64,000 nucleotides of DNA, taken from the NCBI GenBank assembly GCA_016125075.1, contig WGMO01000017.1, positions 62,001 to 126,000 of the forward strand. Reading direction: 5' to 3'. Positions 1 to 8,298 of the stretch are shown in pieces. The DNA is from Terrimonas sp. GTDB lineage: Bacteria; Bacteroidota; Bacteroidia; Chitinophagales; Chitinophagaceae. How positions within the stretch are numbered: the first letter of the stretch is position 1; every line of letters starts with the position of its first letter. Below the pieces are notes generated by a model that was not told the origin of the DNA, did not search any database, and saw nothing but the letters and a program-made list of their open reading frames with translations. The translations under genes and the position numbers were made by a program.

Positions 1-877
1 CCCGTTGCACAGAAAAAGCATCATTTTTGGTAAAACTCGGGTGCAGTTCAAATAATTTTTGAACCCCGGGGCCTATTTTCAAAAGGGCCGTCAGGTCGAG
101 TGTCTTCACGGAATGGGATCCATTTACAATCAGTATTTCACTGGGGATATCTTCATTTAAGCGAATGACCAGTTTTAGCGGTTTAACAGCAAGATCATGG
201 GCGGGTAAGACGTTTTCCCCGTTCAGGTAGATCGCAATGGAATCGCTGCCGGATAAACTTTTCGCACGAATTTCCAGGATGATCTCACTACTGTCGGTCA
301 TAATGCTTGTTACCTGTTCTGCCATCCTGGAAACCGGGGGTAGAAAATAGTTGTCCTGATCCAGGTGCTGATATACCTGGTCGATATAAGCGTTCAGATC
401 GTCCTTTGCCGACTCTGACAATGCATCGCTGGTCTTGCTGCAGGTAAAGGATGATTCCATACCGGATGATTCACCCCAGGTACCCGTGAGCCGGAGCAGT
501 GAATCTTCTTTTGAAACAATGGCGGAGATATTTTTAAGACGCAGGCAATCTATTACTGAAAAACCGATGTTGCGTTGAAGTTGTGTTAATGAGAGGGCCA
601 GTTTTCCTTTCAAATATACCCCGCTCATGATAAAATCACAACCCAGTATCCGGTTATCCTCAAAACCCCTTGTATAGATGACTGCCAGCACCTTTCCACC
701 TTCATCTGATTGCATTTCCAGCTGAACCTTGAGTTTTTGATTTTTGTCATTATTAATCAATAATTCACCTTCCCATAAACCGGTGAGGTCCTGGCTAAGT
801 ACAAAGATCGGGGACAACAAGATCAGTAAAAAAAAGACAAACTTTTGCAGGCGTAAAATTTGTCTAAATGTAAGCAA
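1..877 (-). CDS. secreted protein of unknown function, 3' end outside window
   Basis: An open frame runs from a TTG at 877 to the window edge, giving 292 residues with no stop. I chose the TTG because an AGGAAGG sequence lies about 9 nt upstream, an in-frame stop lies just before it, and the first codons give a signal peptide: a short basic start, a hydrophobic run (FVFFLLILLSPIFVLS), then mature protein beginning near QDLTGLWEG. The rest alternates polar and hydrophobic residues and looks beta-rich. A small-molecule-binding or lipocalin-like fold is possible, but I recognise no family. It probably acts in the periplasm or outside the cell. The next gene on the same strand starts upstream, with only 14 nt between them, so the two may be co-transcribed. 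Confidence 0.75.
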   Translation of the reverse strand, partial: MLTFRQILRLQKFVFFLLILLSPIFVLSQDLTGLWEGELLINNDKNQKLKVQLEMQSDEGGKVLAVIYTRGFEDNRILGCDFIMSGVYLKGKLALSLTQLQRNIGFSVIDCLRLKNISAIVSKEDSLLRLTGTWGESSGMESSFTCSKTSDALSESAKDDLNAYIDQVYQHLDQDNYFLPPVSRMAEQVTSIMTDSSEIILEIRAKSLSGSDSIAIYLNGENVLPAHDLAVKPLKLVIRLNEDIPSEILIVNGSHSVKTLDLTALLKIGPGVQKLFELHPSFTKNDAFSVQR

Positions 878-891
878 TAATCATTTCCTTC

Positions 892-1608
892 CTAAAGGGC
901 CTGGTGATTGAAAGGCTGCAGGACCATTTCACTCACCACGGCACTGGTGGGTTGTTGGCAAAGAAACCAGATGGCCCTGGCTGCCTCCTGCGACTGTATC
1001 ATTTTTTCTCTTTGTACCCTGAGGTCAATAGTATCCCAGAAGGCTGAATCCACCCCGCCTAAAAAAATATTGGTGATCCTTATATGCGTTCTCTTTAACT
1101 CTTCCCGGACCGACTGCATCATCCCTACCAGCCCGTATTTGGAAGCACTGTAAGCCGCCGCCCCGGCCATGGGGACTTTTCCCAGCACCCCCGGAATATT
1201 GATGATCAGCCCCTGCCCGGATAATTTCATTTTGGGAAGAAATGCACGCACGAGGTTAAAGGCACCGATGAGATTTGATTCCAGGGATTGCCTGAAATCC
1301 TGTACACTGAGTTGTTCCAAGGGCTTAATGATGCCCACCCCGGCAGCATTGACCAGGATATCTATTTGCGGGGTCATCGCGTGAATCTTTTCTGCCATGA
1401 TCGCCACATCCTTTTCATTGGCAAAATCTGCCACAAAGGTATGCGAAGAAGAAACCTGGCAGGCTTGTGCAACACTCAGGAGATTTTCTGCATTTCGTCC
1501 TGCCAGGTAAAGTTGGGCGCCGCTTGCGGCGAGTAATTTTGCCGTCTCACTGCCAATCGTTCCCGTTGCGCCGGCAATCAGTATATGTTTTCCTTTTACA
1601 GTTTCCAA
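892..1608 (-). CDS. short-chain dehydrogenase/reductase (SDR) family protein
   Basis: The protein has 238 residues, a normal size for a classical SDR, a cytoplasmic NAD(P)-dependent oxidoreductase. Visible motifs are the Rossmann glycine motif GATGTIG (13-19), NAAG (87-90) and YSASK (Tyr153, Lys157). The catalytic Ser expected 13 residues before the Tyr is replaced: the usual NxSS segment reads NIPG, with Gly at 140. The enzyme may therefore be catalytically atypical or use another residue. The start is a TTG at 1608; no in-frame ATG exists near it. The substrate cannot be told from sequence. The 263-nt gap to the divergent photolyase-like gene holds no feature I can name. Confidence 0.85.
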   Translation of the reverse strand: METVKGKHILIAGATGTIGSETAKLLAASGAQLYLAGRNAENLLSVAQACQVSSSHTFVADFANEKDVAIMAEKIHAMTPQIDILVNAAGVGIIKPLEQLSVQDFRQSLESNLIGAFNLVRAFLPKMKLSGQGLIINIPGVLGKVPMAGAAAYSASKYGLVGMMQSVREELKRTHIRITNIFLGGVDSAFWDTIDLRVQREKMIQSQEAARAIWFLCQQPTSAVVSEMVLQPFNHQAL

Positions 1609-1871
1609 TTTGATATTTTCATACTAGAACAATGAACACCCTGTTTTGTTTTCAAGCTTTGCTGCATCAGGGCCTGTTATTTTATTTTATCTCCCCGGTT
1701 GAAATGGAAGAATGCTTTGTTGAAGCATGAAGATTATTGATATACCATCATTTCCACAAACCCGGAAAGAGCAGGATAAGCGTCCGCGGAAAAAAAAACT
1801 GAAGCAGAAATATTGAAACTCCCAAGAACCATTATCCATGAATTTTGTTGTTCATTATTCAATCGTATGCC

Positions 1872-3011
1872 ATGCAATTTCCCACTGATTACGCAAGCAT
1901 CAGCGAAAGGATGCGCCATATTAATCCCGTATCCTATGCCCTGACCAGAAATCATATTGACGGGCATGTTTCTTACCTGTCACCCTATATATCCCGCGGT
2001 GTTATTTCTACAAAACAGGTACTGGCAGCTGTACTGGATAACGGTTTCGAGCTTTCCGAAACAAAAAAGTTTATCCAGGAACTGGCCTGGCGGGAATATT
2101 ATCAAAGAACCTGGCAACAACTGGAAGACGGCATGTTTACAGATATACGGGTATACAGGAATGGTGTCAATAACCGGTTGGTCCCTGCCGCTATTATTCA
2201 TGGAAATACCGGGATAGACAGTATCGATCAGGCCATCAGTGAATTGAAAGAAACGGGTTATATTCATAACCATCTCCGTATGTATATTGCCTCCATGACC
2301 TGTAACATTGCAAGGTCCTACTGGCAATTACCTTCCCAATGGATGTACTACTTTTTGCTGGATGGCGATCTCGCCAGCAACACCTGTAGCTGGCAGTGGG
2401 TGGCCGGCAGTTTTTCTTCCAAAAAATATTATTGCAACCAGGAAAATATCAATAAATATACTTCCAGCCGGCAACAGCATACCTTTCTGGATATCCCCTA
2501 TGAGCAGTTAACAAACTTACCCATACCCGAAGTGTTGTCGAACCTCAAAAACCCTTCATTACACACTTTTTTACCGGAATTCAAAACAGTGAGTTTTGAT
2601 ACATCAAAACCTTTGCTCATTTACAATTCATATAATCTCGACCCCCTTTGGAGAAAGGATGATAATGTGAACAGGGTATTATTGCTGGAGCCCTCCCATT
2701 TCAGGTCTTTCCCGGTTCACGAGCAGGTCATCCGGTTTATCATTTCGCTGGCAGACAATATAAAAAACATACAGGTATTTACGGGTGAGCTCAATGAAAT
2801 TCCCGGTATCCGGGATTTCCCGGCTGTTATTTCCAAAGAACATCCTGTCTTCCAACATTACCCTGGACAGAAAGATAACCGCGACTGGCTGTTTCCCGAA
2901 ATAACGGGTTTCTACAATTCATTCTTTTCCTACTGGAAGCAGTGTGAAAAATACCTGACAAAAAACATCGGGAAAGCCCCTGTTAAACAAATGGAGATGG
3001 CTGTAAAGTGA
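1872..3011 (+). CDS. photolyase/cryptochrome-family FAD protein with inverted domain order
   Basis: The 379-residue protein begins directly with the photolyase FAD-binding region: LSPYISRG (36-43), FIQELAWREYY (67-77), TGYIHNHLRMYIAS (128-141) and LLDGDLASN followed by SWQW (162-176). These match the flavin- and DNA-contacting helices of DNA photolyases. The alpha/beta antenna domain that normally precedes them is absent. Instead residues about 245-330 form an alpha/beta segment with VLLLEP and a following helix. From memory, similar proteins occur across Bacteroidota, and they start at this MQFPTDY methionine rather than nine codons earlier. Likely role is light-dependent repair or blue-light sensing; which one cannot be decided here. 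Confidence 0.8.
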   Translation: MQFPTDYASISERMRHINPVSYALTRNHIDGHVSYLSPYISRGVISTKQVLAAVLDNGFELSETKKFIQELAWREYYQRTWQQLEDGMFTDIRVYRNGVNNRLVPAAIIHGNTGIDSIDQAISELKETGYIHNHLRMYIASMTCNIARSYWQLPSQWMYYFLLDGDLASNTCSWQWVAGSFSSKKYYCNQENINKYTSSRQQHTFLDIPYEQLTNLPIPEVLSNLKNPSLHTFLPEFKTVSFDTSKPLLIYNSYNLDPLWRKDDNVNRVLLLEPSHFRSFPVHEQVIRFIISLADNIKNIQVFTGELNEIPGIRDFPAVISKEHPVFQHYPGQKDNRDWLFPEITGFYNSFFSYWKQCEKYLTKNIGKAPVKQMEMAVK

Positions 3012-3022
3012 GTTCCTCCGTT

Positions 3023-3030
3023 TATCTTTG
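3023..3030 (+). promoter_or_regulatory. candidate -7 promoter box (TATCTTTG)
   Basis: TATCTTTG matches the Bacteroidota TAnnTTTG element and ends 14 nt before the thioesterase ATG. No clear TTTG -33 box is seen. The leader would be only a few nucleotides long. Confidence 0.45.
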
Positions 3031-3044
3031 CCCAAAACACTTCT

Positions 3045-3560
3045 ATGCCGGATAAAAACCCTGCAGACAGTTCTATCATCATGACAGAGCTGGTTCTGCC
3101 CAATGACACCAACACCTTTGGCAACCTTATGGGCGGCCGGCTGATGTATTGGATGGATATAGCCGCAGCACTGGCGGCCATGAAACATTGTGGTTCACCT
3201 GTTGTAACGGCTTCGGTTGACAATATTTCTTTTGAGTCGCCGATCAAACTGGGGAATGTGGTTCATATAGAGGCGAAGGTTTCCCGCGCTTTCAATACTT
3301 CCATGGAAGTACACATGAATGTTTGGGGAGAAGATGCCATCCAGCAATACAAATACAAAAGCAATGAAGCTTATTATACTTTTGTTGCCCTGGACCCCAA
3401 TGGCAAACCCCGGAAGATACCCGGACTCACACCTGTAACAGATGACGAAAAGAAATTATTCGATGGGGCCCTGAGAAGAAGACAGATTCGCCTCATCTTG
3501 GGCGGTAAAATGAAACCGGATGATGCCGCAGAATTAAAAGCGTTATTTGTTAAGGATTGA
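3045..3560 (+). CDS. acyl-CoA thioesterase, hotdog fold (YciA/BACH-like)
   Basis: This 171-residue protein hydrolyses acyl-CoA to free acid and CoA in the cytoplasm. It shows the hotdog signature of this group: PNDTNTFGNLMGGRLMYWMD (19-38) with the substrate helix that follows, then VTASVDNISFESPIKLGN (54-71) forming the central strands. Length fits a single-hotdog enzyme acting as a dimer or hexamer. It follows the photolyase-like gene by 33 nt but has its own promoter-like box. Chain-length preference cannot be read from sequence. Confidence 0.88.
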   Translation: MPDKNPADSSIIMTELVLPNDTNTFGNLMGGRLMYWMDIAAALAAMKHCGSPVVTASVDNISFESPIKLGNVVHIEAKVSRAFNTSMEVHMNVWGEDAIQQYKYKSNEAYYTFVALDPNGKPRKIPGLTPVTDDEKKLFDGALRRRQIRLILGGKMKPDDAAELKALFVKD

Positions 3561-3590
3561 TACCGGTTTCCCCTTTGCTGTTTATCCTAT

Positions 3591-4358
3591 TTATTTGTCA
3601 GTCGATTGCCAGTGATGGGGTCCCTTCATCATATGAGCCTTGCTCTGTTCAATAGCAAACATGATCTGCTCCAGTATTTCATCGGCTGGCGCTTCATAAT
3701 CAATTTGCATCGGTGCTTTAAATCGCACTGTTAACAGGGAGCCTTTCTTTTTGAATTTTAAACCTTTCTTATTGAACGCCCGCCAAAAACCACTGATCAC
3801 AACGGGCACGACAATGGGTTTGTGATATTTGATGATCAATGCCGTTCCTTTCCTGCCCGGAGCAAAGGGCTTTGTAGTACCCTGGGGAAATGTGATGATC
3901 CAATTGTCGGCTAAAGCCCTTTCTATCTTTCTTGTATCGGAAGGATCTAATCCCCTCCTGACTTCTTTTCCTCCTTCCCGCCAGGTTCTTTTTACAGTAA
4001 GCGCACCCGCTAAAGAAAAAAGCCTGCTGATCCAACTGCCCCGCATGGTTTCTTCTGCAGCCACATAATAGACCCGGGTAAATGGGTTTAACAGATAGTA
4101 GGGAATACCGAGGCGGTTCTGCTTACCCCATTTGATCGCACAAAAAATATGGAGGAAGGTGATGACATCGGCGAAATAGGTTTGGTGGTTGCTGACAAAA
4201 AGAACGTTGCGGCGGGGCAGGTCCTTGATATGCTCGGTACCGGATATTTTCAACTTGTTAACCCATACCAAACCCGGGTAGGAAAATAATCCAACTACTG
4301 CATAAACCAATGCCTTTACGAACCGAAAACGTTTTATCTTTTCAACTAATGATGCCAT
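3591..4358 (-). CDS. 1-acyl-sn-glycerol-3-phosphate acyltransferase family protein (PlsC-like)
   Basis: A 255-residue membrane-associated acyltransferase that would acylate a lysophospholipid or lysophosphatidate in phospholipid synthesis. It shows the catalytic His/Asp motif SNHQTYFAD (His58, Asp64, five residues between rather than the usual four), and FPQGTT in place of the common FPEGTR acceptor-binding motif. A hydrophobic stretch at 13-32 could anchor it to the inner membrane. It converges with the thioesterase gene, 30 nt apart. A second PlsC-type protein lies at 9585-10577, so the pair may have different acceptors. Confidence 0.85.
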   Translation of the reverse strand: MASLVEKIKRFRFVKALVYAVVGLFSYPGLVWVNKLKISGTEHIKDLPRRNVLFVSNHQTYFADVITFLHIFCAIKWGKQNRLGIPYYLLNPFTRVYYVAAEETMRGSWISRLFSLAGALTVKRTWREGGKEVRRGLDPSDTRKIERALADNWIITFPQGTTKPFAPGRKGTALIIKYHKPIVVPVVISGFWRAFNKKGLKFKKKGSLLTVRFKAPMQIDYEAPADEILEQIMFAIEQSKAHMMKGPHHWQSTDK

Positions 4359-4416
4359 AAATTACCAGCGCCACTAATATAAACATTTATACAACCGGAA
4401 TCGTTGATTGGCATAC

Positions 4417-4448
4417 AAAAAAAGGGGGCGCCCTAGACAAGGCACCCC
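4417..4448 (-). terminator. intrinsic terminator of the T9SS cargo gene
   Basis: Read on the minus strand, GGGGTGCC and GGCGCCCC form an 8-bp stem with one G-U pair, followed directly by seven T residues. It lies 38 nt past the stop codon of the upstream minus-strand gene. Confidence 0.8.
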
Positions 4449-4485
4449 GCAGGTTATTAAACCTGAGCATGATTCAGCTGAATCG

Positions 4486-5901
4486 TCATTTTAATACTGT
4501 GAACTTAGCGGTAACCACATCCGAACCATCAATCATCTGCATCGTGTACACGCCAGGTTGCAACCTGCCCATATTATTTAAACTGATCGAATTATTTCCT
4601 TCAAAAACATTTTCCTTTTGCTGCAAAACTATCTTCCCGGTAAAATCGATCACCCTGAACTCCACAGTGCCTTTCGCCACAGCTGTCATCCGAACGGTAG
4701 CATTTCCATTCACCACCGGGTTAGGGTTGATAACGATTCCGCTAACTGCCTTACTGCTTCTCCGGATCAGTACGGTCGGGCTATAGGAAAACCTGCCATC
4801 CAGGTCAACCAACTTCAGCCGGTAGAAAAACACATTACCATTTACACTGGCCAGATTATCTGCCAGGCTATAGCTCCTCGTGATGCCAACACCCCCAGCA
4901 GGGCTGATACTGCCAACCTGCTCAAAATCGCGTCCATTATCACTTCTTTCCACCTCGTACTGCCTGAACTTATCTTCATTCTCAGCCGTCCAGCTTAACA
5001 GGGTGCTGGTACCAACATACCTGCCGCTAAAACTCAGCAGATGAACGGGCAGGGTTGATTGTGAAGGGAATTCAAAGCATCCAAACCTGCCACCAAACTG
5101 CCTGACGGGCTGGCCAAAGGATGCTGTGGATGTACCGGCTTCATAATTATATCCCATCCGATAAGTGATGGATGACTGCGCTACCCCATACTGTCCTGCC
5201 ACCGCTACTTCTGCGCAACGGGAAACTCCGGTCCTTTCACAAACGGATCCTGCAAATCCCCTCCAGCTGGAACCATCACCGGCATAATTATAGGCCACCA
5301 GTTCAGAATTACTGTTTGCATTGATCGATAAGGGAGGTGCATCTTTAAAGACACCGGTTTCGCGGAACCACCTTGTTCCCGTTGAAGAACCATCTACATC
5401 ATAATGTACATAATTCAGGTTAGCCAGGGTGGCGGGTACGGTAAAATCATTATTGCTGACAGGGTTGTCGACATGTAAATAAAACCGGACCGTAAACTGA
5501 ACATACCCGTCCCTGTCGGTACCCGCCAGGTTTTGATCAGGTTGTATACGGGGAGCAAAAAAACTCGCGATACTGACACCCGCCTGGTCGGTGGCCGCAT
5601 CATCATCGATATTCTGAAGAATAGCCCTGTAAGTGGCATCTACAGACACGGTGGCGTGTATGCGTTGCCCATTGACAAGCGCAACATCGGTGAACCGATA
5701 AACCTGTGTGGCATTATCAAAAACGCCGTTATGAAAATCGGTTACGACAACATTGGATCCCGGAGGGCATACATCGATATTTGCATTGGTGGTACAAAAT
5801 GATGCATTGCAACTGATGGGATTGGCCGGGATACCCGGAGCCGACTGGGCGGCAATTTGCTGGCTGAGCCATAATAATGGCAATAGTAGAAAATATCTCA
5901 T
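4486..5901 (-). CDS. secreted protein with type IX secretion C-terminal sorting domain
   Basis: The 471-residue protein has a signal peptide (MRYFLLLPLLWLSQQIAAQ), a cysteine-containing beta-rich body and, from about residue 385, a C-terminal domain with VINPNPV, VIDFTGKIV and LQPGVYTM, ending in KFTVLK. This is the pattern of Por/type A sorting domains, which direct Bacteroidota proteins through the outer membrane by the type IX system before the domain is removed. A fibronectin-like segment (about 285-385, VHLLSFSGRYV to YRLKLVDLDG) precedes it. The body holds no enzyme motif I recognise. The gene stands alone with its own terminator. Confidence 0.85.
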   Translation of the reverse strand: MRYFLLLPLLWLSQQIAAQSAPGIPANPISCNASFCTTNANIDVCPPGSNVVVTDFHNGVFDNATQVYRFTDVALVNGQRIHATVSVDATYRAILQNIDDDAATDQAGVSIASFFAPRIQPDQNLAGTDRDGYVQFTVRFYLHVDNPVSNNDFTVPATLANLNYVHYDVDGSSTGTRWFRETGVFKDAPPLSINANSNSELVAYNYAGDGSSWRGFAGSVCERTGVSRCAEVAVAGQYGVAQSSITYRMGYNYEAGTSTASFGQPVRQFGGRFGCFEFPSQSTLPVHLLSFSGRYVGTSTLLSWTAENEDKFRQYEVERSDNGRDFEQVGSISPAGGVGITRSYSLADNLASVNGNVFFYRLKLVDLDGRFSYSPTVLIRRSSKAVSGIVINPNPVVNGNATVRMTAVAKGTVEFRVIDFTGKIVLQQKENVFEGNNSISLNNMGRLQPGVYTMQMIDGSDVVTAKFTVLK

Positions 5902-6111
5902 GCTTCAAGTTTATAAGTTCCTGGGGGTTTTTAAGGAATGGAACCTGATACAGCCATGCGTAGCACCGTATCTGAAGCTTTTCAGAAAAATTGGAAATGA
6001 TGATTTTTAAGGGAGATTGGGCGGATTAAGTCGTTACAAGGATAGTAGACTATTGTAATGGGATTACAGTTGCAAACCTAATAATGATTTTTTTTAAATG
6101 CAAGCTTTTAT

Positions 6112-6140
6112 AAAAAAACCCCTCAAAATTGAGGGGTTTT
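6112..6140 (-). terminator. intrinsic terminator after rpsA
   Basis: CCCCTC AAAATT GAGGGG makes a 6-bp stem with a 6-nt loop. On the minus strand it is followed by seven T residues, and it lies 14 nt past the rpsA stop codon. It would be weaker on the plus strand, where four T follow. Confidence 0.85.
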
Positions 6141-6149
6141 ACGAGTATT

Positions 6150-8069
6150 TTAGCTTTTCGCTTCGTCCGATCCTTTCTCTTCTTCCTTTAATTTAGCCTT
6201 GATCTCCGCTAAGGCTCCAAGATCTCCCAAAGTAGCTTTTTCTACCTTGCTCTGGATATTCTTGACCACCTTCTTGGTTTTTTCGGCATCTACCCTCGCT
6301 TCTTTCTTAGCCGCCTCTTTTTCATCTGTTTTCACCTGTTCCCAGATGCGGGTATGTGAGATCACGATGCGTTTTTCATTCCTGTCAAACTCAATAACCA
6401 TGAACTGGGTGGTTTCATCTGCCGCAACTGTCTTTCCATCTTCTTTGGCCAGATGGCGGCTGGGGGCAAATCCTTCCAATCCATAGGGTAACTGCACTAC
6501 AGCGCCTTTATCGTCCCTCCGGATCACCGTTCCTTCATGTACCGTTCCGATTGCAAAAGTATCCTGTAAAGTGTTCCAGGGATCTTCTTCCAGTTGCTTA
6601 TGGCCCAGCTGCAACTTACGGTTCTCTTTGTCAATACCCATGATAATGACATCGATATTCTCGCCCACCTTTGTATAGTCGCTTGGGTGATTGAATCGCT
6701 TCAGCCAGCTCAGGTCGCTGATATGGATCATACCGCCGATACCCGGCGCCAGTTCAACAAATACACCATAAGGAGTGATATTTTTTACCAAACCGCTGTG
6801 ACGGCTTTCAACCGGGAATTTATCTTCGATCGTAGCCCAGGGATCTTCGCTCAGTTGCTTGATCGACAAGCTCATCTTGCGATTTTCCTTATCCAGTGTT
6901 ACCACTTTGGCTTCATGCTCATCGCCCAGTTTGAAGAACTCCTTGGCATTGATCGGCGTATTGGCCCAGGTAATCTCACTGACGTGAACCAGACCTTCTA
7001 CACCCGGTAATATTTCAAGGAAAGCACCATAGTCTTCAATATTCACCACCTTACCTTTGATCACTTCACCTTCTTTAATGTTTTCAGGTAAAACATCCCA
7101 GGGGTGCGGGGTCAGCTGCTTCAATCCAAGACTGATCCTTTTTTTCTCATCATCGAAATCAAGCACCACTACATTGATCTTCTGGTCCATTTTCAGGACT
7201 TCACCCGGATGATTGATACGTCCCCATGAAATATCGGTGATGTATAACAATCCGTCGAGTCCACCCAGATCCATAAAGGCTCCAAAGTCGGTGATGTTCT
7301 TCACCGTTCCTTCCAGTACCTGTCCTTTTTCCATCTTGCTCATGATCTCTGCACGCTGTGCTTCGATATCGCTTTCAATAAGTGCTTTATGGCTTACTAC
7401 GGCATTCTTAATGGCTTCATTGATCTTCACCACTTTGAACTCCATTGTTTTGCCCACAAACTGGTCATAGTCCGTAACCGGTTTTACATCGATCTGTGAT
7501 CCTGGCAGGAAAGTTTCCATACCAAAAACATCCACGATCAAACCACCCTTGGTTTTATTGGTAACGGTACCGGTTATCACTTCGCCCGTCTTATGGACTT
7601 CCATGATCCTTTCCCATGCACGGGTGATACGGGCCTGTTTACGGCTCAGGTTAAGATGGCCATCCCTGTCTTCTTTCTCCACAACCATCACTTCAACTTC
7701 ATCGCCAACCTTGAGGGTGGGCAGGTCCCTGAATTCATTTAATGAAACCAGTCCATCACTCTTAAAACCAATGTTGAGTACGACATCTGTTTTGGTCATA
7801 CCCACTACTGTACCGCCCATTAATTCGCCATCGGTAATGTTTTTGAAAGTGGCTTCATACACTTTATCATATTTCTCTTTCTCTTCCTCGCTGTAAGCCG
7901 ATACATTTCTCTTATCGATACTCCAGTCAAAATCATCATGAGCGGTTTCAATAACCGGCTCAGCCACAGGTGCATTTTTTGTCGCTGTAGCAGCTTCTGC
8001 AGCTTCGTTGGCTGCGGGTGCTTGCTCCTGTGATTCAGCGTTTGAGTTAACAATATTGTTGTCAGACAT
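6150..8069 (-). CDS. rpsA: 30S ribosomal protein S1
   Basis: S1 binds mRNA at the 30S subunit and helps start translation. The 639-residue protein contains about six S1/OB repeats after an acidic, Ala/Glu-rich N-terminal stretch; repeat hallmarks such as GxVxNITDFGAFMDLGG and the paired GVEGLVHVSEITW and GIGGMIHISDLSW are visible. It is longer than the 557-residue E. coli protein because of the N-terminal acidic region and a C-terminal Lys/Ala/Glu-rich tail. I place the start at the ATG at 8069, 12 codons inside the longest frame, because a TATCTTTG box at 8103-8110 puts the transcript start near 8096, inside the longer reading. Confidence 0.95.
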   Translation of the reverse strand: MSDNNIVNSNAESQEQAPAANEAAEAATATKNAPVAEPVIETAHDDFDWSIDKRNVSAYSEEEKEKYDKVYEATFKNITDGELMGGTVVGMTKTDVVLNIGFKSDGLVSLNEFRDLPTLKVGDEVEVMVVEKEDRDGHLNLSRKQARITRAWERIMEVHKTGEVITGTVTNKTKGGLIVDVFGMETFLPGSQIDVKPVTDYDQFVGKTMEFKVVKINEAIKNAVVSHKALIESDIEAQRAEIMSKMEKGQVLEGTVKNITDFGAFMDLGGLDGLLYITDISWGRINHPGEVLKMDQKINVVVLDFDDEKKRISLGLKQLTPHPWDVLPENIKEGEVIKGKVVNIEDYGAFLEILPGVEGLVHVSEITWANTPINAKEFFKLGDEHEAKVVTLDKENRKMSLSIKQLSEDPWATIEDKFPVESRHSGLVKNITPYGVFVELAPGIGGMIHISDLSWLKRFNHPSDYTKVGENIDVIIMGIDKENRKLQLGHKQLEEDPWNTLQDTFAIGTVHEGTVIRRDDKGAVVQLPYGLEGFAPSRHLAKEDGKTVAADETTQFMVIEFDRNEKRIVISHTRIWEQVKTDEKEAAKKEARVDAEKTKKVVKNIQSKVEKATLGDLGALAEIKAKLKEEEKGSDEAKS

Positions 8070-8102
8070 GATAAAAATCCCGAGGGTTTTAATTCGGGGT
8101 TG

Positions 8103-8110
8103 CAAAGATA
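8103..8110 (-). promoter_or_regulatory. candidate -7 promoter box of rpsA (TATCTTTG)
   Basis: On the minus strand TATCTTTG fits TAnnTTTG and lies 33 nt before the chosen rpsA ATG. No TTTG is seen at the -33 distance. Confidence 0.5.
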
Positions 8111-8168
8111 AAGCAAACTCCCGGGAAATCAGTGTATTAGCTGTGTTTTTTTGAAGAAGACAGCACTT

Positions 8169-8297
8169 TTATAAATCAATGTATTTGAGGAATTTATAAA
8201 TAGCCCAGCAGGATATTCCTGGTTCTATTTTCCTGATAAAATATTTGCACGCGGTGATCCATGCAAATAGGGCAACCGGTTTTATATAACCTGCCAT
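8169..8297 (-). CDS. possible small protein downstream of the flavoprotein gene
   Basis: A 42-codon frame starts one base after the stop codon of the flavoprotein gene (TGA, A, ATG), so it could be translated by reinitiation. The product is moderately hydrophobic with two Cys (MAGYIKPVALFAWITACKY at the start) and a basic middle. I recognise no family. Without comparison to relatives it may be chance. Confidence 0.25.
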   Translation of the reverse strand: MAGYIKPVALFAWITACKYFIRKIEPGISCWAIYKFLKYIDL

Positions 8298-8298
8298 T

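Noticed and set aside
6199-7896. Four open frames on the plus strand opposite rpsA
   Set aside because: They are shadows of a strongly conserved gene on the other strand, with no start signals or family motifs.
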